DNA of 64,000 nucleotides from assembly GCF_020991275.1 (NCBI RefSeq), contig NZ_JAJLQY010000003.1, positions 248,001-312,000 on the forward strand, written 5' to 3'. The position numbers and the translations under genes are program-made. This DNA is from Actinocorallia sp. API 0066. GTDB lineage: Bacteria > Actinomycetota > Actinomycetes > Streptosporangiales > Streptosporangiaceae. Positions 8,091 to 16,069 of this stretch are shown one piece after another; position 1 is the first letter of the stretch; every line of letters starts with the position of its first letter. A model generated the notes under the pieces. It saw only the letters and a program-made list of their open reading frames with translations, searched no databases and had not been told where the DNA came from.

Positions 8091-8735
8091 GTGATCTGGA
8101 AGTCCGAGCCGCCCAGCATCGCCGAGCGCAAACGCCGGGCCGTCCGGCAGGAGCTCGGCGAGGTGGCGCTGAAACTGCTCGCCGCGCACGGCTTCGAGGG
8201 CACCACGATCGACCAGATCACCGAGGCCGCGGGCTGCTCCCGCCGCACCTTCTTCCGCTACTTCAAGTCCAAGGAGGACGTGATCATCGAGGTCCTCAGC
8301 GACCTCGGCGACCTCGTCGTCACCGCCCTCCGCACCCGCCCCGCCGACGAGCCCCCACTGGACGCCGTCCGCGCCGCCCTCCAGGCATCCCTACCCGTCC
8401 TCACCGCGAACCCCCACAAATCCGCCGCCCTAGTCCGCCTGGTCCACGACACCCCCGCCCTCCACGCCCGCCACCTACACCGCCAACAGGACCTCGAAAC
8501 CGCCCTGACCGCCGAACTCGCCACCCGCGAGAACGCCCCCCCGGACGACCTCCGCCTACGCCTCACCGCCGCCACCGCCCTCAAGATCTACGACCTGGTC
8601 CTCCCCCGCTGGGCCAGAACCAACGGCCAAGCCGACCTCTCCGCCCTGCTGGACGACGCCTTCACCCTCCTCGACGGCCCCTCCGCCACCCCGGTGGCCG
8701 ACCCGCACGACAAGCCGCGCCCTGGGCCCGGGTGA
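8091..8735 (+). CDS. TetR-family transcriptional regulator
   Basis: 214 residues. HTH at about 15-60: LAAHGFEGTTIDQITEAAGC then SRRTFFRYFKSKEDVI, the common FRYF recognition helix. The C-terminal domain is helical and ends in a Pro-rich tail. A GTG start is used. The gene is divergent from the SDR gene, so local control of it is likely. The stop codon lies in the loop of a strong hairpin. Confidence 0.85.
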   Translation: MIWKSEPPSIAERKRRAVRQELGEVALKLLAAHGFEGTTIDQITEAAGCSRRTFFRYFKSKEDVIIEVLSDLGDLVVTALRTRPADEPPLDAVRAALQASLPVLTANPHKSAALVRLVHDTPALHARHLHRQQDLETALTAELATRENAPPDDLRLRLTAATALKIYDLVLPRWARTNGQADLSALLDDAFTLLDGPSATPVADPHDKPRPGPG

Positions 8736-8747
8736 CGGCCCGGGCCC
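8724..8747 (+). terminator. Hairpin terminator at the TetR stop codon
   Basis: Perfect 9-bp stem (GGGCCCGGG at 8724-8732, CCCGGGCCC at 8739-8747) with a 6-base loop that contains the TGA stop of the TetR gene. No U-tract. Confidence 0.6.
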
Positions 8748-8789
8748 GGGGCGCGATCGCGGCTTGCGCGCCACCGAGATCGTTACCAT

Positions 8790-9536
8790 GTGCGCATGTC
8801 ATGTCACCCAATGCCGTTCGGCTGGAGGCGGTCGGCGGCCGTCGTGCTCGGTACTGCCCTGCTCACCGTCACCGCCACGGGCGCGCCGGTCCGCGCCGGC
8901 CACCCGCCCCTGTTGTCGCCCGCACTCGACGACACCCTTGTCCATCTGCTCCTGAGCAAAGGAGACAACCTCGTCGAAAGCGACTGTAGGCAGCTCCAGG
9001 AGCCGATCGTCGCCGAGTGCGTCGACCTGATGAAGAAACTCCTCGCGCTCCAGGTCGAGGACGAGAAGGCCGAACAGGTCAAGTGGGAGCAGCAGCAGGC
9101 CGAGGACCGCAAGATCGCGCCGGCGCTGGCCGTCGCCAAGAAGGGACCGAAGGAGACGTGCAGCGTCTCGACCGACAGCCGGGGCTCGGGCAAGTCCGTC
9201 GTGTGGTCGTTGTGCCTGAAGACCAGCGGCCACAAGCACGGCAGCTTCGAGACCGGATGCTGGGGCGGAACCATCCTCTGGTCGCGTCAGAAGTGCTCGG
9301 TCCACGGCCGCTACAAGCTGCACAAGGACGGCAAGCTCATCAAGGCCGCCTACTTCGGCGGTTCGGGCGACCCCGACGGCCAGCTCCTCCTGGCCGACCG
9401 GTTCACCTTCAGCTGCGACGGCCCCGGCAAGTACACGTTCTCCGTCACCGATCTCGACTTCACCGTGGGCGGCGGCCTGTCTCGCGGCTCCTTCAAGGTT
9501 CCGGCCGGAGGCTCCATCTCCCGTCAGGGATGCTGA
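8790..9536 (+). CDS. Secreted Cys-containing protein of unknown function
   Basis: 248 residues. The N-terminus has a basic WRR segment, a hydrophobic core (AAVVLGTALLTVTATGAP) and a small-residue cleavage region (VRAGH), a probable Sec signal peptide. The mature part has a helical, charged region with many Lys, Gln and Glu (about 60-115). It is followed by a beta-rich part with six Cys (ETCSVS, SLCLK, TGCWGG, QKCSVH, FSCDG, RQGC), which could pair as disulfides outside the cell. I do not recognise a family. The GTG at 8790 is chosen; an ATG two codons later is equally possible. Confidence 0.65.
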   Translation: MRMSCHPMPFGWRRSAAVVLGTALLTVTATGAPVRAGHPPLLSPALDDTLVHLLLSKGDNLVESDCRQLQEPIVAECVDLMKKLLALQVEDEKAEQVKWEQQQAEDRKIAPALAVAKKGPKETCSVSTDSRGSGKSVVWSLCLKTSGHKHGSFETGCWGGTILWSRQKCSVHGRYKLHKDGKLIKAAYFGGSGDPDGQLLLADRFTFSCDGPGKYTFSVTDLDFTVGGGLSRGSFKVPAGGSISRQGC

Positions 9537-9554
9537 CGCCCGCCTCGGCGGGAA

Positions 9555-9742
9555 CGGGTCAGGAGGACGGGATGAGTGTGGTCTTGAGGCGAGTGAAGGC
9601 TTGGATGCCTTCGGGGCCGCCTTCGTAGCCGTAACCGCTGTCGAGGCGGCCGGAGAGCGGGGAGGCGGGGTCGGCGCCGGTGGCGAGGTTGAGACAGACT
9701 CGGCCCGCGTTGAGACGGGGGGCGAGGGTGCGGATGTGTGCG
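9555..9742 (-). pseudogene. 3'-end fragment of an aldehyde dehydrogenase gene (partial duplicate)
   Basis: The minus strand encodes the last 60 or so residues of an aldehyde dehydrogenase, including LNAGRVCLNLATGADPASPL and SGYGYEGGPEGIQAF, ending TRLKTTLIPSS. It is nearly identical, base for base, to the 3' end of the intact gene at 10818-12266, and the match fades near 9742. No start or catalytic region remains. It is a duplication scar or the remnant of a second copy, and it has begun to diverge (TLIPSS against TLTPSP). Confidence 0.85.
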
Positions 9743-9847
9743 GGCCGTTCCCCACCAGCCCGAGTAACGGTCCGGATTCGGTGGGGTGGCCCCCTGCCAT
9801 GGCTCCCCGCTCTTGGCCGACCACTACATCAGGAGCGTCCCGATCTG

Positions 9848-10086
9848 CTAACGCATGTTCTTGACCTCTGGCACGTTCCGCCACCGTGCGGAGAGGGCGA
9901 CGATCTCCGCGAGATATCCGTGCAAACGAGCCGATGAGACCAAGGGCGCAATGTGCACCAGCGGTCCGGTCAATTCCACAGCGGTGATCGGCTGAGAAGA
10001 TCGCAGCGCGTCTCGGTACGGGCTGTCGGTGGCGGTCGGCACAAAGCCACGGTCGCCACCTTGGTGATGAACTCGCGTCGCTTCAC
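9848..10086 (-). pseudogene. Frameshifted and truncated partner gene of the XRE regulator
   Basis: A GTG at 10086 overlaps the stop of the XRE gene and opens VKRREFITKVATVA, the typical N-terminus of TPR-containing partners found behind small XRE genes in actinomycetes. The expected continuation FVPTATDSPYRDA is in another frame, so one base has been lost near 10045. The shifted frame then reads only to EVKNMR and stops near 9848, far short of the usual several hundred residues. The gene therefore looks dead by both frameshift and 3' truncation. Confidence 0.65.
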
Positions 10087-10298
10087 TGCCGCCCATCGGG
10101 TTTGCGGCGTATGACCAGTTCATAGCCTATGCGTCCCAGCATGTCCGAAAGCTGGTTGAAGCGGATATCTTGCTTCCCATCGAGCACAAGAGACACCCAA
10201 GCCTCGGTCCGCCCCCATGCCTTGCCCAGGTCCGCTTGGGTCCACCCCTTGTCTTTCATGATCGCTTGGACCAGTTCGGGGAGATTCCTGATTTCCAT
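10083..10298 (-). CDS. Small XRE-family DNA-binding protein
   Basis: 71 residues made up of a single Cro/C1-type helix-turn-helix: LVQAIMKDKGWTQADLGKAW, GRTEAWVSLVLDGKQDI and RFNQLSDMLGRIGYELVI. It probably bound a local promoter together with the downstream coupled gene, which is now broken. The stop overlaps the GTG of that gene. It sits between the truncated aldehyde dehydrogenase copy and the intact one. Confidence 0.75.
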   Translation of the reverse strand: MEIRNLPELVQAIMKDKGWTQADLGKAWGRTEAWVSLVLDGKQDIRFNQLSDMLGRIGYELVIRRKPDGRQ

Positions 10299-10817
10299 GG
10301 GGCGAGACTACAAGAGGCCCCCAGATATGCCCAGGTCCGTATAAGCACTTCTTGTACGGCCCTGGCTGTCAATCACGCGCCCTAATGAGGATCGGTGGCG
10401 ATCGCCACGAATCGAGCTGAGATCGCCGGGGCGGGCCGACCTGAGTCACAACCCGGAAATCGGAACAAACGGGTGCAAAAGGGTGCGATCCCCTCCGCCG
10501 CCGAGCTGGCCACCAACGCATGCGCCGCCACGCCCGAAGAACGATGCCCAGCATGTCCGTAAGGCAGATACCACGGCATTTCTGATCTTTTGGTGCGAGG
10601 AAATTGTGTGCATATGTCTATGTCTGTTATGAATCTGGTCCGGTGGGGAGAGGTGCCGTACATCACGGCGTGGTCGTCGGAAGAGATTGCCTGTCGCGTT
10701 GATGGTTCGCGGCGGGCGGATCGCCTATGCCGATGAGAGGGCGGGGGATCGTGATGGTGCGTGCGGCAGCGGCGGGCGATGGGTGAGTTGCTGTGCCGCG
10801 TGACCGTTGGCGGTGGG
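10299..10817. other. Intergenic region without a supported gene
   Basis: About 520 bases with lower GC and several short open frames of unconvincing composition. It carries the promoter of the minus-strand XRE gene on its left side and the 3' flank of the locus A operon on its right. No RNA gene, repeat family or integrase site was seen. Confidence 0.5.
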
Positions 10818-12266
10818 TCAGGGGGATGGGGTGAGGGTGGTTTTCAGGCGGGTGAAGGCTTGGATGCCCTCGGGGCCGCCTTCGTAGCCGTAGCCGCTGT
10901 CGAGGCGGCCGGAGAGGGGGGAGGCGGGGTCGGCGCCGGTGGCTAGGTTGAGGCAGACTCGGCCCGCGTTGAGGCGGGGGGCCAGGAGGCGGACGCGGGC
11001 GGGGTCGCCGAAGAGGAAGGCGCCCAGGGCGTAGGGGGTGGTGTTGGCCAGGGCTACGGCCTCGTCCTCGGTGGTGAAGGTCTGGACGGGGGCCAGCGGG
11101 CCGAACGGTTCCTCGGTGAGGATCCGGGCGTCGGGCGGGAGGTCGGTGAGGACCGTCGCCGGGTAGTACCAGCCGGGGCCCGGCGGGATCGTGCCGCCTG
11201 CCCGGAGTGTCGCGCCGCGCGCTACGGCGTCGTCGACCAACGTGTGGACCTCGGTGCGGCGGGAGGCGGTGTGCAGGGGGCCTAGGGTGCCGCCGGGGTC
11301 GCGGTCCAGGGTCGGGAGGGCGGCGAGCAGCAGCGCGACGAACCGGGCGGCGACGGGCTCGGCGACGAGGAAGCGGCTGGGGGCGGCGCAGCTCTGTCCG
11401 GCCGAGCCGAACTTCATCGGGACGAGGGCGGCGACGGCGGCGTCAAGGTCGGCGTCCGCGGTGATGATCGCGGGCGCGTGGCCGCCGAGTTCCAGCACGC
11501 ACGACGCGAGGGTCTCGGCCGCGGCGGCGGCGACGAGCCGTCCGGTGCGCGTCGCACCCGTGAAGCTCACCGTGCGGAACTCCGGCCGCCGCACCAGCGC
11601 GGACGCCCCGGCCGGCGTCGTGAACACGACCTGGAGGACGTCCTCGGGCACACCCGCGGCGTGCGCGGCGGCGACGAACGCCCGGACCATCGACGGCGCC
11701 GTCTCCGGCGCCTTGACCACCACCGGGCAGCCCGCGACAAGCGCGGCACCCGCCTTACGCGCGGTGACGACCGCCGGGAAGTTCGACGGCACGATCGCCA
11801 ACGCCGGACCCGCCGGTTCCGCCGTCACCTCCCGACCCGGCCCGGCACCCGACGCGGAAGCAAGAGCAAGCGCGGAGCCCGCCGATTCCATCGCCGCCTC
11901 CCGGGACGGGCCGAGATCGGCCGCAGGAACGCGGGTCAGCGCGGGGGTGGGGGTGAGGGCGGCTTGGGCGTTTTGGGCTATCCACTCCAGGGTTTCGGAG
12001 GTTCGGGCTAGTTCGGCTTGGGCTTCGGTGGGGGTTTTGCCGGTTTCGCGGGTGAAGGCGGGCACGAGCGAGGGGGCCCGCTCGGCCAGTACGCGGGCCG
12101 TCGCGGCGAGCAGGGCGGCGCGGTGGGCCAGAGGGACGGCGGCCCAGGAGGCGGCGGCCAAGGCGGCGCGCTGGGCCGTCCCCCCGACGGCGTCCTCCGG
12201 GAGCAGCGCGATCTGGTCGATCACGCCGCCGGTGCGGGGGTCGTGTACTGGCGCGAGCGGGGTCAT
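10818..12266 (-). CDS. NAD(P)-dependent aldehyde dehydrogenase
   Basis: 482 residues with ALDH landmarks: IVPSNFPAVVTARKAGAAL, VVVKAPETAP, the general base Glu in LELGGHAP (about 258), the nucleophile Cys in GQSCAAPSR (about 291) and EEPFGPLAPV. The sequence resembles succinate-semialdehyde-type enzymes. Last gene of the locus A operon; the ATG at 12266 is 12 bases after the oxygenase stop, and a GTG at 12278 overlapping that stop would give four more residues. In the pathway it would oxidise an aldehyde, perhaps one made by the oxygenase. An internal duplicated segment (GPSREAAMESAG, then GPGREVTAEPAG) just before the NAD-binding strand is unusual. Confidence 0.85.
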   Translation of the reverse strand: MTPLAPVHDPRTGGVIDQIALLPEDAVGGTAQRAALAAASWAAVPLAHRAALLAATARVLAERAPSLVPAFTRETGKTPTEAQAELARTSETLEWIAQNAQAALTPTPALTRVPAADLGPSREAAMESAGSALALASASGAGPGREVTAEPAGPALAIVPSNFPAVVTARKAGAALVAGCPVVVKAPETAPSMVRAFVAAAHAAGVPEDVLQVVFTTPAGASALVRRPEFRTVSFTGATRTGRLVAAAAAETLASCVLELGGHAPAIITADADLDAAVAALVPMKFGSAGQSCAAPSRFLVAEPVAARFVALLLAALPTLDRDPGGTLGPLHTASRRTEVHTLVDDAVARGATLRAGGTIPPGPGWYYPATVLTDLPPDARILTEEPFGPLAPVQTFTTEDEAVALANTTPYALGAFLFGDPARVRLLAPRLNAGRVCLNLATGADPASPLSGRLDSGYGYEGGPEGIQAFTRLKTTLTPSP

Positions 12267-12277
12267 CACGGTCCTCA

Positions 12278-13135
12278 CTAGCTCCAGGTGACGACGGTGC
12301 GGTCGTCGACGAAGCCGAGCATGGCGGCGAGGGTGGTGCGGGTCTGGGTGGCGGCGGTGTTCGGCTCGACGGCGTGGACGTGCGCGCCGTTGAACACGTA
12401 CACGTCGCCGGTGCGGACCTCGACCCACTGGGACTCGTAGCCGGTCAGCGTCTCCAGCGGGTACGGCGAGCCGGTGAACTCGACGCCCAGCGCGCGCTTG
12501 CTCTCGACGTCGGGCTTGACGTTCCAGTAGACGAGCCGGCCGCCTTCGCTGTCGTTCTCCAGGCAGATGTTGAGCGCGGCGACCTGGTGGTCCACCACGT
12601 GGCGGCGCTCGAAGTCGGCCATCTGCGGGTCGGCGCACTGGGAGTCGTCGTCGTGCGGGTCGAGCGCGAAGACCCCGGCGCCGTGCCACGAGCGCAGCAG
12701 CGCGATCGCGGCGGAGCCCCCGTCGTGCTGGGCGGGACGGACGACCGCGCCCTCCCGGGCCAGGGCGGCGCCGAGTCCGGTGTAGAACTGCTTCATCGGG
12801 TCGCCCGGCACGTCGAGCAGCTCGCGCAGGATCGGGTTGACCTGCTCGGACTCGGCGATGTACTGCGCGGTCGGCTTGTTCCAGGAGTAGGCGCCGAGGT
12901 AGAAGCCGGGCGCCTCGACCCCGCGCACCCGGCGGTGGGTGTTGGCCCAGAACCGGTCGGCGACGGCGTCGCAGACGTCGCGGGGCACCATGCCGCGGAA
13001 CATGACGATCGCGGCGCGGCCGTGCAGGACGTCGAGGACCGCGTCGGGGTCGTAGCCGTCGTACTCGCGGATCTTGAAGTAGTCGGGGGAACCGGACCAT
13101 CCGGTGAGCGGGCGGGCCTGCAGGGCGTTGTTCAT
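12278..13135 (-). CDS. Fe(II)/2-oxoglutarate-dependent oxygenase
   Basis: 285 residues with a jelly-roll oxygenase pattern. The likely iron triad is His161-x-Asp163 (PHDDD) and a distal His at 252 or 254 (NGAHVHAVEP), with Arg266 (QTRTTL) placed to bind 2-oxoglutarate. The Asp is retained, so hydroxylation is more likely than halogenation, where it is usually Gly or Ala. FNGAHVH and CLENDSEGGRLVYW recall free-amino-acid oxygenases of the BesD/lysine-hydroxylase type, but I cannot confirm that family. ATGA overlap with the MFS stop shows translational coupling. Probable role: C-H hydroxylation of the amino-acid-like product of this operon. Confidence 0.75.
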   Translation of the reverse strand: MNNALQARPLTGWSGSPDYFKIREYDGYDPDAVLDVLHGRAAIVMFRGMVPRDVCDAVADRFWANTHRRVRGVEAPGFYLGAYSWNKPTAQYIAESEQVNPILRELLDVPGDPMKQFYTGLGAALAREGAVVRPAQHDGGSAAIALLRSWHGAGVFALDPHDDDSQCADPQMADFERRHVVDHQVAALNICLENDSEGGRLVYWNVKPDVESKRALGVEFTGSPYPLETLTGYESQWVEVRTGDVYVFNGAHVHAVEPNTAATQTRTTLAAMLGFVDDRTVVTWS

Positions 13136-14448
13136 CGGACCTTCTCCATTTCGCGTGCGTTTTCCGGTGCGGTCGGGGCCGTGCCGTCGTCCGGCTCGGC
13201 GGTGTCGGCTGCGGTGTCCGTGGGCGGCTCGTCGGCCTGGACGGGCGAGCGCAGCGCCAGCACCGCCGCGACGGGCCCGATGAGCGCGACGGCCCCGCAC
13301 ACCAGCCAGGTGGTGGTGAGCCCGAGGACGAGGGAGAGCCCGCCGAACACCGCGACCGAGGCGGGCGCGGTGGCGATCCCGGCGAGCGAGAGCGTGGACA
13401 TCGCGGCGCCCATCCGGGAGCGCGGCGCGGCCTGCTGGTAGAGCGTGACGATCGCGGGCCCGTTGAAGCCGGACAGGACGCCGACGGCGAACCCGACCGC
13501 CGACAGCGCCAGCACCGTCGGCATGAGCGCCATCGCGGCGATTCCGATGGCGATGCCGACGCCGCTGGCGACGAGCCGGATCCAGAGCGGGATGCGGTGC
13601 GCGTACATCGCCCCGGCGAGGCCCGTCAGCAGGGCTCCGGCGCTGAACGCGGCGACGGCGATGCCGATCGTCTGCACGCCCCAGCCCCGGTCCTCCACGA
13701 GCAGCGGCAGCGCCACTTCGACGGGCCAGCCGAAGGACATGTCGAGGCAGAAGGCGCAGACGAACAGCCAGCGCAGGCGGGCGTTCCCGGCCAGGAGCCG
13801 GACGCCGTCGCCGGAGCGGCGCAGCAGGCTCTCGCCCTGCTGCGGCGGCGGCTTGGGGAACCCTCGGGTGACGTACACGAGGGTCCCGAAGGAGACGGCG
13901 CACGTCAGGCTGACGAGGGCGAGCGCGTGCCACACGTGCCCGGCGCCGATCAGGATGGCGCCGAACGGGGTGCCGACGATAGGCGAGAGCCGCAGGACCG
14001 TCGAGTAGAGCGAGTTGGCGCGGGCGAGGTCGTCGCCCTCGGCGAGTTCGGGCAGCAGCGAGCCGAACGACGGGCTTCCGAGCCCGAGCAGCGCGCCTTC
14101 GACGGCGGCGATCAGCACGAGCGGCCAGAAGGTGTCCGTCAACGCGAGGGTGACGGCGCCGCCCGCCAGCAGGACAGTCCGGGCCGAAGTGGTGCGTAGC
14201 AGGACGAACCGAGGCCCGTGCAGGTCCGCGAACGCGCCGCCGAAGATGAGGGCGAGCGCACGCGGCACCGCGGCGGCCAGGCTGAGCAGGGTGATGGCGC
14301 CCGCGCCGCCGTGCTGGACGGCCGTCCAGGCGAGCGCGACGAGGAGGGCGTAGTCGCCGGTCAGAGCGAGGCCCTGGCCTAGGACGAGGGCGAGGAGTCT
14401 GCGCCGGGGGGACGCGGGCGCGGGGTCGAGGGCGGCTTGGGTCGCCAT
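13132..14448 (-). CDS. MFS transporter, 12-TM enterobactin-exporter (EntS)-like
   Basis: 438 residues with about 12 hydrophobic helices. It has MFS features (FGGAFADLHGPRFVLLRTTSA near motif A; a central cytoplasmic loop around TRGFPKPPPQQG) and an acidic, Thr- and Asp-rich tail. The pattern fits MFS_3/EntS-like exporters. It lies inside the coupled operon: the start is 6 bases after the preceding stop and its own stop overlaps the oxygenase ATG. The likely role is export of the operon's product, which would also protect the producer. Confidence 0.8.
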   Translation of the reverse strand: MATQAALDPAPASPRRRLLALVLGQGLALTGDYALLVALAWTAVQHGGAGAITLLSLAAAVPRALALIFGGAFADLHGPRFVLLRTTSARTVLLAGGAVTLALTDTFWPLVLIAAVEGALLGLGSPSFGSLLPELAEGDDLARANSLYSTVLRLSPIVGTPFGAILIGAGHVWHALALVSLTCAVSFGTLVYVTRGFPKPPPQQGESLLRRSGDGVRLLAGNARLRWLFVCAFCLDMSFGWPVEVALPLLVEDRGWGVQTIGIAVAAFSAGALLTGLAGAMYAHRIPLWIRLVASGVGIAIGIAAMALMPTVLALSAVGFAVGVLSGFNGPAIVTLYQQAAPRSRMGAAMSTLSLAGIATAPASVAVFGGLSLVLGLTTTWLVCGAVALIGPVAAVLALRSPVQADEPPTDTAADTAEPDDGTAPTAPENAREMEKVR

Positions 14449-14453
14449 GGGGG

Positions 14454-14828
14454 TCACCTGTTCCGGTCGGGGAGCTGACGGGGGCCGTGGTCGCCGCGCT
14501 GCGGCAGGAGCATCCAGGCGCTGCCCCGGCCGCCGCGCAGCGCGCTGGCGACGGCATGGGCGACCGCCTGGCTTTCGGTGGCCTCGGCGGCGCGGCAGCC
14601 ACGGGGCAGGACGCCGTCGGAGGTGATCTCCGCGTGCCCGCCCAGGTAGCCGCGGCCGAGCGTGGACAGCGTCCTGGCCATGGCCCGGATCGCCATCGCC
14701 CGGTGCGGGGAGGTCGTGAGGAGCGGCACGTCGGACGGGGTGAAGCGGGCGTGCACGGAGCGGGCGGCCGGGGTCCGGACGGTCGGGTCGACCGTGCACC
14801 AGCGGGCCGCTGACGGTGAACGTTTCAC
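14454..14828 (-). CDS. Unrecognised 124-residue protein in the locus A operon
   Basis: The GTG at 14828 overlaps the stop of the FMN-enzyme gene (GTGA) and the stop is 5 bases before the MFS start, so the gene fits the operon exactly. The sequence begins VKRSPSAARWCTVDP and then reads VHARFTPSDVPLLTTSPHRA, AIRAMARTLSTLGRGYLGGH, AEITSDGVLPRG and AVAHAVASALRGGRGSAWML. It has one short amphipathic helix and Gly-rich loops, no signal peptide and no membrane helix. I do not recognise the family. The rival frames across this stretch are Arg/Pro-rich and look like shadows. Confidence 0.6.
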   Translation of the reverse strand: MKRSPSAARWCTVDPTVRTPAARSVHARFTPSDVPLLTTSPHRAMAIRAMARTLSTLGRGYLGGHAEITSDGVLPRGCRAAEATESQAVAHAVASALRGGRGSAWMLLPQRGDHGPRQLPDRNR

Positions 14829-16069
14829 TGGCGGTCTCCGATCGGGACGCGGGGCGCGGGCAGGGGCTCGTCGGGCGTCCACAGGTCCTCGGGGGCGAGC
14901 GCGGCGACGTCGTACTTGCCCAGCGCGCTGATGAGCAGCCGTGCTTCGGCGGCCAGGCAGGCGGCGAGCCTTTCGAGGCCGTGGTCGGGGTCCTCGTCCA
15001 CGGCGAGCAGGGCGGCGCGGCCGAGCCCGGCGGCGCGGGCGCCGAGCGCCAGGGCGCGGACGACGCGGGCGCCCTCCCACATGCGTCCGGACGCGAGCAG
15101 GCAGCCGCCGGGGGTGCCGATCCGGCGTAGGCACTCGGCGAGAGGCAGGCCGACGTGGGTGAGGAACGCGTGCGGCGCCCAACCGGTGCCGCCCTCGGCG
15201 CCGTCCACGGTGACGGCGTCGGCGCCCGCCTCCCACGCGGTGCGGGCGGCGGCGGCCACGTCCCGGCCGGGCGGCAGCTTCACCCACACGCGGGCGCGCG
15301 GGTAGTTGTTGCGCATGAACTGGACCTGCCGCCGGACGATCTCCTCGGTGAAGGTGCCGGGGGTGGCGGTGCGCAGCTTGGCATCACCGCCCAGGACGTC
15401 GGAGACGGTGAAGGTCGCGGCGGCGCGGGCGCTCTCTTCGGGGCCGACGACGGTCATGCCGCCGAGTCCGGGCTTGGCGCCCTGGCCGATCTTCAGTTCG
15501 AAGCCGAGACGGCCCGCCCAGAGGAGGTCCTGGGAGGCGGGGTCGCTGTAGACGAGGTTCCAGACTTCGGCGTCGGCGTCCTCGGTGCTCTGCTGCACCA
15601 CGACGCCGCCTTGCGCGGGGTCGCCTTCCTCTGTGTAAGCACGGATGCGGGCTATGAGCGGGGCGTCTGCCTTGCGGTAGCCGTGGACGGGCACCATGTT
15701 CTCGCCGATCACCATGGGGATGCCCAGGCGGGCGGCCTGACGGGCGGTGGCGACGCCCAGGTCGCCGCTTCCGGCGCGGGTGGAGCCGAACGCCGACAGG
15801 TAGAGCGGGAGGGACGAACTGAGGCCGCCGACGTCGGTGGTGAGATCCACGTCGTCGGGCATGGGCTCGCGGCCCAGGTCGATCAGCTTCTCCAGGCGCA
15901 GGGGCATGAAGACAGGGGGAACGATGCGGGTGCGATCGAGGGCGTCGGGGTGGCTGCCGAAGAGGGTGGTGCCGTAGTCGCGGGCCTCGGGGAAGGCGGC
16001 GGCGGTGCCCATGCGGGCTCGGGCGCGGACCTCCGCCTCCGGGAAGCCCGGCGCGGACAGGGCCGTCAC
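14825..16069 (-). CDS. FMN-dependent glutamate-synthase-like protein without the Fe-S motif
   Basis: 414 residues matching the FMN/synthase domain of glutamate synthase (GltB central domain and stand-alone relatives). Landmarks are IGQGAKPGLGG (about 192-202) and DGAEGGTGWAPHAFLTHVGL (about 286-305), plus ALGARAAGLGRAALLAV where the FMN phosphate is held. The CxxCHxxxCP cysteines that bind the 3Fe-4S cluster in GltB are absent: the segment reads DEDPDHGLERLAACLAAEAR. No glutaminase or GXGXG domain is encoded nearby. It may reduce or form an imine or amine with FMN. Starts with a GTG overlapping the stop of the AsnRS-like gene, so it is coupled to it. Confidence 0.75.
   Translation of the reverse strand: MTALSAPGFPEAEVRARARMGTAAAFPEARDYGTTLFGSHPDALDRTRIVPPVFMPLRLEKLIDLGREPMPDDVDLTTDVGGLSSSLPLYLSAFGSTRAGSGDLGVATARQAARLGIPMVIGENMVPVHGYRKADAPLIARIRAYTEEGDPAQGGVVVQQSTEDADAEVWNLVYSDPASQDLLWAGRLGFELKIGQGAKPGLGGMTVVGPEESARAAATFTVSDVLGGDAKLRTATPGTFTEEIVRRQVQFMRNNYPRARVWVKLPPGRDVAAAARTAWEAGADAVTVDGAEGGTGWAPHAFLTHVGLPLAECLRRIGTPGGCLLASGRMWEGARVVRALALGARAAGLGRAALLAVDEDPDHGLERLAACLAAEARLLISALGKYDVAALAPEDLWTPDEPLPAPRVPIGDRQ

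Noticed and set aside
10382-10666. Candidate 94-residue minus-strand gene
   Set aside because: No ribosome-binding site, no recognisable sequence and poor codon pattern; treated as noncoding.
12278-13135. Reading the locus A oxygenase as a radical halogenase
   Set aside because: The iron-binding carboxylate (His161-x-Asp163) is present; halogenases of this group carry Gly or Ala there.
12278-14602. A single long minus-strand frame joining the oxygenase to sequence upstream of it
   Set aside because: Upstream of 13135 the text is Arg/Pro-rich shadow of the MFS gene; the ATGA overlap marks the true oxygenase start.
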